Below, piece by piece: positions 43,553-50,450 of a DNA stretch of 62,439 nucleotides; position 1 is the first letter of the stretch; each line of letters opens with the position of its first letter. A model generated the notes under the pieces. That model made no database searches. It saw only the letters and a list, made by a program, of their open reading frames with translations, and was not told the DNA's origin. The position numbers and the translations under genes are program-made. Origin of the DNA: Chromera velia. Lineage: Eukaryota > Sar > Chromeraceae. The stretch lies in assembly GCA_018398765.1 (NCBI GenBank), contig JAHBMJ010004037.1:1-62439 (forward strand), written 5' to 3'.

Positions 43553-46500
43553 CTGCTTGTGCGTGGACCTTCGTGTGGCGCGCGTGCGAGTCTCTGCCTG
43601 TGTGCGCGAAACTTGATATTTTTTTCTTTTTATGTGTGAATGTCGAACATTCGTATTGTTTCAATTAGAGCTGTTGGGAAGAGACACGAAACATGCTACT
43701 TTCCGGATTTCGCGTCAAGGAAAACTTGGTTTCTCTTGACCTGATTGGCACAAGTGCAGTCGGAAACAAACAAGAGAGGAAGAGAGGAATAGCCTTACTC
43801 AACTGCTTGCCTTCGTGCAGGGGCCAGCTTGCTGCGATCGTTCCGAATTCGATCAGCAAAGTTGACAATGTGCCTTGCTACTACAAGGCTTCCATCAAGT
43901 CAGTGACCGAGAAACTGGAATGAAAAATCCATCCACGCATGCATGTCAGAAGATAGATAGGATCAAAGGTTTTTCTGCTGCCAAAACGCGATCCTTTTCA
44001 ATCCTTCCTCTCTTTTTTTTTGGTAAACTTCAATTTATGCACTTTAGTGTGCCAGGCGTTGAATGACTCGAGCCACAGGTTTTGATTTGAAACTTTGCAG
44101 AGAGAGCAAAGGACATCTCCAGTACACCCACACACACACAGAAAGCTTCGAGGGTTTTGCTTTTCTTTGGATTGCAGAAATGACCGACCAAGGGCAATTC
44201 GGGCCCGGATAAGGGGGCTTTCTACCTCCGTCTCTACACCCGCATCCATTGGCGACAACGAAGCCATCAACGTCCGTCTGTCGGGGGGCATGCATGACTC
44301 CCCTTCCTGCCTGCCGAATTGGTTTTCGCATGTGCGCATATGCATCTATACTTCTGGCGAGCCGAAGAGGTCCTTCCACCGGATTTGCTCCTGTCCTTAA
44401 ATGTTTGTAGAGAGAGAAGAGAAGGAAACGATGGCATTCAAACAATTAACATATGGGGGGAAAGACTTCTCGTCATGAATTTTCCGCCTTTCCGTGTCCC
44501 TTTCTGAAAGGAAAAGAAAGTGACTGAAGGGGACTGTCCGTCGCTTTGGAAATTAAAGAAAAGGAAACTAGTGGTCATCCGGCCTGACTGTATTCTTCTG
44601 CGTCGCCAATCTGTTCTTTTTGTCACTTTCTTTGCTCGGGCTTCAACTCCTCTCCCATCCCTTTCCATCTCCCCCACCCTCCTTCCTTTGTTTCTCCCAC
44701 CTCTCGTTTTTCTTTTTCTCTAGGCGAAGGGGGAGGGGGAGGGGGGGGTTCGGATTTGTGTGTGTTTGCATGCGTGAAAAGCGCATGCTTTTGTGTTTGT
44801 GTCCGTGTGTCTGCAGAGTGTGGTCCAGAGTAACTTTGTGGAACTTTATCGACTGGTCGCTCCGGACTCGGTGGACGATGTTGTCGTTATTTTCGAGCCC
44901 TGCGACTCTGAGGCTGTCATGAGGACTTCGGAAGATTTACAACGGTCGGGCTGATCTGTCTGTGGTGGCACCGCTTTCTGTCCTTGTTTCGGCATAGCCA
45001 AAGTCGATCGGAGCGACAAAGCCGATCGTATTTCTCTTCAGGAAATCAACCATTTCCTGCCCCGCTGGTCCTCTGACAAGCCCCTTCGTTCTGCGCCCTC
45101 TTTTTCCTACCGTCTTTTCCCTACCCACCCTCGCCAGCCAAACGATTGAGGAGACAAGAGGTGACCGGGCAAAAGCAATGTCTGTTTGCAAGATTAAGAA
45201 AGAAAGAAAGAAAGACCTTTGCACAGCAGGACCCAGGCAGGAAATGGGGGAGACCAAACAGACAGAAGGTGCTCGGTCTGGTTGTCATTCAATGAAAATG
45301 TGTTGAGCCAATTCTTCGATCCCACAAGCAAATATATATGTATGTGTTCTTCCCGCATGCAGTGTGAAGACCGCTCCTACCGAAGAGGAAAAGAAAGGCG
45401 ATGATGTCCTCGACCATAAGCGGCACGTCTCAAAGGTGCGAGTGGAAAAGGCAGGGTGACCCTGAATGTCTCTCTTTTCCTTCCGTTCTCTCCGTCTCCC
45501 TGTCAGAAGAGATGTTTGTGTTGAACCTGCTTGATATGTTTTTTCGATCATCGCAACCACGTACCCGGCTGTCTCTCCTCAGACAATGTTTCCTCCCCCA
45601 CTGCCCTCTGCTCACTTACCTCGCTGCGTGTCCGGGACATGTCTAACTACCTGCCTGTTTGTCTGCGCGTTTTGTCTGCCGGCATGCAGAACAAGCTGTG
45701 CAAGGCAAAGGACCGCAAAAAAAGAAGAAAGAAACAGTGGGTCTTTATGAATGCATGCGTGTGATTAATTGTTATCCTTGCAGTTTCTGAAGGCGGACGA
45801 CGCGACTTTCTTTGGAGTGCATAAAACGGTCAGGAGCCTTTGACAACGTGCAGGGTTTGTGCGAGTAATTTTGGGTCTGGATAGATGCATTTAGCAACTC
45901 TCTGTCTGTTTCAGCGAGAGAGGAGGGAGAGAGTGATGAAGATGCTTCCAGCAGATCGTCAAGAAAAACTTTGCGGAAAAAAACTTCGGTCAAGTTGTTG
46001 AACGAGGGATCTTTCGGCCAGTCGGCCAGAAGATACATGCAGGCCCCACTGTTCGTTCGACCTCTTCATGGATGGATTTCCTGCATGTGACTCTTGGTTC
46101 TTTCTGCGTCTGTGTCTTGTTTTCTTTCTGCATTGATTGGTTTTTTGTTTTTGCCTCTTTTTGCGTGGCCTATCGTGGTGTGTGGCCAAAACAGCATGCC
46201 TGAAGAGACATTTGGTGTGCGGGAACAAAAGGGAAGGTAGGAGCCTTTCTGCAGGCCATGGGCGTTTTCAAACTGACAGTCATAATTAATCGTTGGAGAA
46301 TTAAGAGGGAAGAATAATTACATTTAATTCGCAACATATCTGTGTTGATCCGCTCGATGTGTGTGCGGGGGGGGAGGGGGGGACACGGGTCCTCCGGCTG
46401 GAAAGGGGGGGGGGATCCATCTCGAGTTCTCAGTTCCCTCCCTCCCTGTTCTTGATTCCATCCATTCAAAAATGAAATTAAGAAAAATGCTCATAAACGG

Positions 46501-46560
46501 AGGGAGACAATCTTATCAGATTCCAAAAGTCGCTCTAGGCTACTCGAATCGTTGTGTGTG

Positions 46561-46591
<31 letters not shown>

Positions 46592-48940
46592 TTCCGCACA
46601 GGGAGAAGATTCGTCCTCATCAGAGTATTTCCTGTCTGTCCACTCGGCCTCTACGTTCGAGTGTCTTCGCGGGAGACCTGGAGAAGCCCTGAGGGCTGAT
46701 AGAAAGAAGGAAAAAGAGGCTTCAGTAAGTCGAGGGGTCGCATTAGACACACCGTGGTCGCTTTCATTTACGTCTCTGTGCTGCCGTCTAGCTGTATAGC
46801 TTGTAGTGCCCACACCCTTTTTTGTTGATTTTGGACGGCGGTCCGTGTCCATGTCTGCACAATCAATCGTGTGTGGGTGCTTGTGGAGCATTGCATTCGT
46901 GAAGTTTCAAAGCATGTGTCGGGAATCGGTTCGTTGTCGAGTGGAACAAACGTGGATGCAGCCAGGCAGCCCTGTTTATTCCGTTGCTCCTGCCTGCCTG
47001 CTCGACTGAGTGAGAGAGAAAACGATGCATGCATGCAGATTGAGTGGGACCATATCCATTCCTTCAGCCCGTCCAAGGCGGCCCTCGAGAAGGGTTCCAG
47101 CGAGGACGACATCAGGAGATTTGGGGTCTGCACGCCAGCGCAGGTCTGTGGGGGCATTTACTTTCATAAAGAATTCTTTTTCAGAAAAAAGAAACAAATA
47201 AAGAGATTTGGGGTCTGCACGCCAGCGCAGGTCTGTGGGGGGGGCATGAGTCGATTATTTACTCAGCGATTGCGGGAAAGAGAGAGAAGAGTGGGTCTGT
47301 CCGTGCACTTAGTCGACCCTTGCAAAACGGTGAGGGGGGGCTTGCTGCTTCCTTACCTCACGGACCCATATGGGCACACGCAACTATCTATCTATCTTTC
47401 TGTGCAAGTGTATCTAAGTAGACCCGTCTCGATCTCTTTTTTTTTGCATTTGACATGCAAGAGGAATGTGGACACGGGAAGGATGGATGGAATGAAGACG
47501 ATGATTGAAGTTCGGGGTTGGTTGATTCGAGGCCGTTTAAGAACCTTGCAAGAGCCTCAGGAAGGATAGAATTAACCCGGTGGGAAGACTGAGGGAAGAA
47601 TTTTATACGTTCTTCTGCGCTGTTATCTTGATTTTTATTCATGTCCGAGCATGCAAGTGATTAAATTTGTTTGTGCATTTGTGCAGATGGAGTCCGAGAG
47701 TGCAACAAAGGTGCGAGACGGCGATGTGATGTACGAAATCTTTTGGGAAAAACAAGAGGAGGTCCGTGATTTGATTGATTGGTGTCTGCAGATAGATCTT
47801 ATTCCGCGCATGCCCTGCTTTCTCAAGTTTTCTTTTCTACCTGCTAGCTTTCTCGGACTTGCTGGCTTGCTTTCTCCTCTCAGCCTGACTCTCCCTTAGG
47901 ATGGCGGAGGAATGGCTTTCGGAGAAAGGGACTCCTCATGAAGTTGTATCGTCGGTGTAAAATGAATGTAGTGTCCGCCGTCTTCCTTGTGGTCTCTCAT
48001 GCCTTCCTTGTTGTTCCACTCGATCGATCCCTCCCGCTTTTTGTTTCTCTCTGTGAGTGCGTGTAGGATAGTGACATGACCCACTGGTCCTCTTCTTGCG
48101 GTCTGAGGAAAGTCAGTCAGTCCTGCAGCAGATGAGTAGTGAAGAGACATCCAATTGGCCTAAAAATGAAGAACTCCAGTGATCGGTTCCTTGTGATAGG
48201 GTTTACTTTCATACAGAATTCTTTTTCATACAAAAAAAAAAGATGAAGAACTCCAGTGATCGGTGCCTTGTGACAGGATTTACTTTCATACAGAATTCTT
48301 TTTCAGACAAAAAAAAGATGAAGAACTCCAGTGATCGGTTCCTTGTGATAGGGTTTACTTTCATACAGAATTCTTTTTCATACAAAAAAAAAAGATGAAG
48401 AACTCCAGTGATCGGTTCCTTGTGAGAGGATGGATGCTTTTTCAGGGACTTCTTTTGTCTGGCACAAAGGATCTTCTCTTCGCTTGGGGGTCTCTCTTTC
48501 TCTGTCAAATCATCCTTGAGGTGTTTACTGGAAAGAATCTCCTTTCCTCTTTTCCCGCTGCTTTTCATACTCCCATCTATCACTCTGTTTGTGCGCCGCC
48601 TCTAGCAGGCCGCCTGTTCGTTGGTCTATTTGGGTGGAGTACTGCCTGCACATGCATGCGTACACTTCTGGCACCAAGGTGAAGGAAAAATCTGAAACTG
48701 TCTGTCTGTCGGATTCTTGCGTTTTCTTTTTTTGCAGCGGCACCAGACGGGCCACGCTGAGCGAAAACTGGTCTTTGGGGGGACGACGGACTTCACGTGA
48801 GTGAGTGAGTGAGTGAGTGAGATCCAATTAATTAGCGTGTGACATTCAATTAGGATAGGCAGTCATGTGTTTCTTTTTCTCTCTTTTGACTCCCACCTAC
48901 CGGAGGCAAGTGCGCGTCACTTCTCTTGGGGATCGCCCTC

Positions 48941-48980
<40 letters not shown>

Positions 48981-48999
48981 GTGAGTGTGTGTGTATGTA

Positions 49000-49032
<33 letters not shown>

Positions 49033-49316
49033 TCTTTTTCATTCCTCTGTGTGCGCGCAGAATCCCGGAACTCGACCCTGCTAGCTCATACTTAGTGAAT
49101 GTCATGGCAATCTTCCCACGGCTTCACCGGTCAGTTTGTGTGTTTTTTGTTGGTTTTGGGGGACCGGACGTTTGTCTCTGTCTCTCAAGGAAGAAACAAA
49201 AAGAAAATGCGCCACTTCTGCACCTCCCCTACGTGCGTATCAATTGTCCTTCGCGAGCAAAAACTGATCATGTGTAGATGTTTGTGTGCTTCCGTTCGTG
49301 TGTGTGTGAGGGAGAT

Positions 49317-49355
<39 letters not shown>

Positions 49356-50450
49356 GTGAGTGAATAAGTAAATCAAGTGTGAACGTTCGTCTGTGTGTCA
49401 ATTGTGTGTGTTTTGGTTTCCCTGTGCATGAATGTCTGTGACTTGATAGAGCGGGCTCTTTTTTCAAATCCTTCCCTGATGGAGCAGCGGGGAATCCCCT
49501 CTGTATGTACATAGATATTTGTATGGATTCACTCACTCATGCAGGGCTGTAGCATACTCCCCCCAAAAGATCCCTGCGTGGAACCCGGTGAGCGAACCGA
49601 CCAATCCGTTCGTGCCAGTGCCCTCTGGACACAGTGACTCTCAAGGATCGTCGGCGGGGAAGGGCGGGAAAGAGCATCTAGCACCGTGGAGGCTCGCTTT
49701 AATTGTGATTGGGTCTCTGTTCGGAGTGGTGCTGCTGTACTACATCGGGGTTTTCGTTGCGAAGAGGTGGAGAGACAGCCAATCCGTCTACGACACATAC
49801 TCTCAGGCAGCAGGCAGTAGTCGCAGGACAGGGGGGAGCTGGTGGGGTGGAAGGAGTGGACATCGAAGCAGTGGCATACAACCATTTGGTGGAAGGACGA
49901 TTGAGCTTAGTGCTTTCAGTCGTGCGTCTAGGGGTGGGGGTCTGTCAGGTGAAAACGACAGAATTTACACACCTCCGGACGCACCATCATCCTCAGCATC
50001 TTCAGCAGGAGGGGCTTCAGGTCAGTCAGTGAGTGAGTGAGTGAAATGGTTGGCCCTTCGTTTGCGTTGATGGCTGGCGTTGATCAGTGATCAGACGCAA
50101 ATCCTGTGGATGTTTCCGTATCTTTTGTTCTTTTTGTGCGGGTCGTGCGCGCCCATGGTTTTGCAGGTTCACTGTGTTGCTCTTCATACGCAGGGGAAGC
50201 GGGGGGGTGGGAATTCTGTGTACGATGCGTCAGTATGACTTCTGTGTGAGTGAGGGGGGATAGAGGCTGCGCATGTATGTGGCTTTCATGAGGAGGCGCG
50301 CATCTGAGTCTAAGTCTGATTGGTGCGGCTGGCTGTTTTGCAGGCGTGCCCATGGGGAAGAAATTTGGGCGTTCTTCTTATGAAAGGATACCGCAAGGAG
50401 ATGGAGAAGCAGAAGGAGGGAGTTCTCCCTCAGGCTCTCCGACACGATGA
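18435..50450 (+). CDS. Giant type I membrane protein with PPC-like beta-sandwich array
   Basis: At least 57 placed exons give about 6.6 kb of coding sequence (about 2,200 residues) over 32 kb. Features in order: signal peptide ([20 protein letters not shown]), a long ectodomain, one transmembrane helix ([20 protein letters not shown]), a basic stop-transfer KRW and a cytoplasmic tail of about 145 residues. The ectodomain repeats a pattern typical of bacterial pre-peptidase C-terminal domains: a strand, then GDPDLYV or a variant, then a later strand with Y/F-x-V ([48 protein letters not shown]). I estimate eight or more such units, highly diverged. Potential N-glycosylation sites are frequent (NSTAR, NNTS, NATI, NSTREG). 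The function is not known; a surface or adhesion role is inferred from topology. Exon coordinates are in the block entries. Gaps in the model remain at 45829-46601 and 47762-48737. Confidence 0.7.
19441..19722. repeat. Interspersed (GTCT)n blocks
   Basis: Repeated GTCTGTCT blocks alternate with AAGAAAGGAAGAGAAA spacers, at about 19441, 19500, 19578, 19628 and 19674-19718, in the intron between exons 19102-19170 and 20032-20091. It looks like a decayed higher-order tandem array. Confidence 0.75.
20446..20484. repeat. (GTCT)n microsatellite
   Basis: About nine GTCT units in the intron before exon 20630-20778. Confidence 0.9.
21432..21665. repeat. (CT)n and (CTTT)n/(CCTT)n tract
   Basis: Over 200 bp of pyrimidine-only tetranucleotide repeats just inside the intron after exon 21291-21399. 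Confidence 0.9.
21909..22024. repeat. Compound (CA)n(GA)n(CA)n(GA)n
   Basis: Two successive (CA)n-(GA)n blocks, about 77 bp upstream of exon 22101-22174. Confidence 0.9.
22101..25815 (+). CDS. Membrane-protein exons 6-13: PPC-like domains
   Basis: Exons 22101-22174, 22662-22789, 23265-23425, 23728-23823, 24130-24223, 25083-25126, 25329-25463 and 25738-25815. Ending phases are 2,1,0,0,1,0,0,0 and all junctions agree. The products include [20 protein letters not shown], a strand segment [39 protein letters not shown], the diagnostic [20 protein letters not shown], and [20 protein letters not shown], which matches the terminal Y-x-V strands of a PPC fold. Most acceptors here end in ATGCAG. The next domain starts with [13 protein letters not shown]. 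Confidence 0.7.
24483..24813 (+). repeat. 63-bp minisatellite, about five copies, intronic
   Basis: The unit contains AACGGGAGTGTTCAAGAGTC and ATGCGTTCAGGCGAGAA, repeated at an exact 63-bp period with only a few base changes. As 63 is a multiple of 3 it reads as a 21-residue repeat on the plus strand, but it lies between exons 24130-24223 and 25083-25126, whose phases join without it. Confidence 0.85.
26294..30557 (+). CDS. Membrane-protein exons 14-21: PPC-like domains, expanded exon edge
   Basis: Exons 26294-26362, 26841-27020, 27218-27310, 28030-28107, 28380-28521, 29402-29607, 29957-30121 and 30410-30557. The phase chain is 0,0,0,0,1,0,0,1. Products include [58 protein letters not shown] and [19 protein letters not shown]. 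Two exon edges are duplicated: the donor of exon 27218-27310 occurs three times, and the acceptor of exon 29402-29607 seven times. The donor after 26362 is (GTGA)n and that after 30557 is (GTAA)n. Confidence 0.7.
27287..27448 (+). repeat. Triplicated exon-donor segment
   Basis: The 30-bp segment GACGTTCCGTTCCGAGGACA...GGTCCGT, which includes the exon end and its GTCCGT donor, begins at 27287, 27354 and 27419. The copies are separated by poly-T and GTGTTCTATATGGCGCC. Only the first copy is continuous with the exon. Confidence 0.9.
28262..28350. repeat. Compound (CT)n-(GT)n microsatellite
   Basis: (CT)n followed by (GT)n, about 30 bp upstream of exon 28380-28521. Confidence 0.9.
28870..29436 (+). 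repeat. Seven-copy, 88-bp-period array of a splice acceptor
   Basis: A 39-bp unit starting GCAGGTACGCTACTGTTCAA occurs at 28870, 28958, 29046, 29134, 29222, 29310 and 29398. The copies are separated by six virtually identical 49-bp AT-rich spacers ending CTGTATGAAAGTAAAT (AGTAATT in the last). Each unit contains AG|GT. Only the last copy runs into the open exon ([17 protein letters not shown]); earlier copies lead to stops because 88 is not a multiple of 3. Confidence 0.95.
31099..34546 (+). CDS. Membrane-protein exons 22-29: best-preserved PPC-like domains
   Basis: Exons 31099-31218, 31453-31618, 31877-31967, 32258-32343, 32743-32935, 33241-33341, 33967-34043 and 34446-34546, with phases 1,2,0,2,0,2,1,0. 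The clearest family signals in the window are here: [20 protein letters not shown] followed by [20 protein letters not shown], then [20 protein letters not shown] followed by [19 protein letters not shown] and [14 protein letters not shown] domains share this strand, (G)DxDLYV, and Y/F-x-V-x-V order. The short exon 33967-34043 is accepted because only its phase-2 reading is open and it joins both neighbours. Confidence 0.7.
31401..31462 (+). repeat. Duplicated acceptor of exon 31453
   Basis: CCTTCAGGTACCTACGG occurs at 31401-31417 and 31446-31462, separated by a poly-A-rich insert. The second copy is the acceptor continuous with the exon. Confidence 0.85.
33560..33750. repeat. (CT)n-(GT)n-(CT)n compound microsatellite
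   Basis: CTCTGTCTGTTT units pass into (CT)n, then (GT)n, then (CT)n again, in the intron after exon 33241-33341. Confidence 0.9.
34213..34305. repeat. (GT)n microsatellite
   Basis: About 90 bp of GT with GCGT interruptions and a GCGCGCGC end, in the intron before exon 34446-34546. Confidence 0.9.
34859..40170 (+). CDS. Membrane-protein exons 30-40: diverged beta domains
   Basis: Exons 34859-34972, 35517-35582, 35924-36051, 36382-36456, 36685-36764, 37246-37319, 37796-37898, 38253-38318, 38808-38929, 39404-39535 and 40048-40170. Ending phases are 0,0,2,2,1,0,1,1,0,0,0. Products include [90 protein letters not shown] and [20 protein letters not shown]. The DLFV segment marks another PPC-like unit. 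Conservation to the family is weaker here. The acceptor of exon 38253 and the donor of exon 40170 lie within duplicated segments. Confidence 0.65.
35246..35294. repeat. (CA)n-(GA)n microsatellite
   Basis: Compound repeat in the intron between exons 34859-34972 and 35517-35582. Confidence 0.9.
37320..37545. repeat. Donor-anchored (GTCT)n/(GTAT)n tract
   Basis: Beginning at the first intron base after exon 37246-37319 (ACG|GTCTGTATGTATG), about 225 bp of GTCT and GTAT tetranucleotides follow. The splice donor is itself the first repeat unit. Confidence 0.9.
38062..38300 (+). repeat. Three-copy, 88-bp-period acceptor repeat with hairpin inserts
   Basis: CATGTGTGCCTTCAGGGGCA starts copies at 38062, 38150 and 38238. 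Between copies lies a 32-bp near-perfect hairpin (38114-38145): arm CAAGAATATTTTCAT, centre GG, arm ATAAAAATATTCTTG, 14 of 15 paired. The third, slightly diverged copy holds the acceptor of exon 38253-38318. Confidence 0.9.
38530..38640. repeat. (GTAT)n tract
   Basis: Tetranucleotide repeats in the intron after exon 38253-38318. Confidence 0.85.
40144..40261 (+). repeat. Duplicated donor of exon 40048-40170 with AT-rich insert
   Basis: A 36-bp segment starting GAACAGGCGGGAGTGAACGA occurs at 40144-40179 and 40226-40261 with one mismatch. It spans the exon end and its GTCAGTCAG donor. The 46-bp insert contains TTCTGTATGAAAAAAGAATT and CTGTATGAAAG, the reverse complement of the motif seen at 48201. 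Confidence 0.9.
40870..45435 (+). CDS. Membrane-protein exons 41-50
   Basis: Exons 40870-40970, 41536-41623, 41923-42053, 42797-42949, 43231-43317, 43669-43713 (weak), 43821-43898, 44178-44331, 44817-44944 and 45363-45435. Ending phases are 2,0,2,2,2,2,2,0,2,0. Segments such as [54 protein letters not shown] and [20 protein letters not shown] show alternating beta strands with the D-V-V-V variant of the PPC signature. Cysteines in pairs suggest disulphides. The exon 43669-43713 is supported only by phase. Donors include GTTGGT expanded to (GTTG/GTCG)n after 43317. Confidence 0.65.
45784..48737 (+). CDS. Membrane-protein juxtamembrane region, incompletely resolved
   Basis: Placed exons: 45784-45828 ([15 protein letters not shown]), 46602-46724 ([20 protein letters not shown]), 47039-47143 ([20 protein letters not shown]) and 47687-47761 ([20 protein letters not shown]). 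All are phase 0 to 0. An acidic/Ser-rich open stretch at about 45917-46080 may be a further exon, but its phase does not fit. Between 47762 and 48737 at least one exon is unresolved, exactly where a four-copy repeat disrupts the sequence. Another possible small exon is at 45690-45740 ([11 protein letters not shown]). Confidence 0.5.
47116..47241 (+). repeat. Duplicated donor of exon 47039-47143 with insert
   Basis: A 39-bp segment starting GAGATTTGGGGTCTGCACGC, spanning the exon end and its GTCTGT donor, occurs at 47116-47154 and 47203-47241. The 48-bp insert begins CATTTACTTTCATAAAGAAT, the same motif as at 48201 and 59086. Confidence 0.9.
48166..48429 (+). repeat. Four-copy repeat with three TTTACTTTCATAC inserts
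   Basis: A 35-bp unit starting ATGAAGAACTCCAGTGATCG occurs at 48166, 48243, 48318 and 48395. The copies are separated by three inserts of 40-42 bp carrying TTTACTTTCATACAGAATTC, then TTTTTCATAC or TTTTTCAGAC and a poly-A tail. Confidence 0.95.
48738..50450 (+). CDS. Membrane-protein C-terminus: FN3-like segment, TM helix, tail
   Basis: Exons 48738-48796, 49061-49129, 49545-50020 and 50344-50450, ending in TGA at 50448-50450. [10 protein letters not shown] joined to [19 protein letters not shown] resembles the end of a fibronectin type III domain (the T-I-x-x-L-x-P-x-x-x-Y-x-V-x-V signature). A Pro/Ser-rich stalk follows, then the transmembrane helix [20 protein letters not shown] and a basic AKRWRD stop. 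The tail is Ser/Gly-rich with tyrosines ([23 protein letters not shown]) and no catalytic domain. The donor after 50020 is GTCAGTCAGTGAGTGAGTGA. Confidence 0.75.
48941..49032. repeat. (GT)n-(GA)n-(GT)n compound microsatellite
   Basis: Intronic, between exons 48738-48796 and 49061-49129. Confidence 0.9.

Noticed and set aside
45917-46087. Acidic/Ser-rich open frame ([16 protein letters not shown]) as a further exon
   Set aside because: Good composition for a linker, but its start phase does not match exon 45784-45828. It needs transcript evidence.
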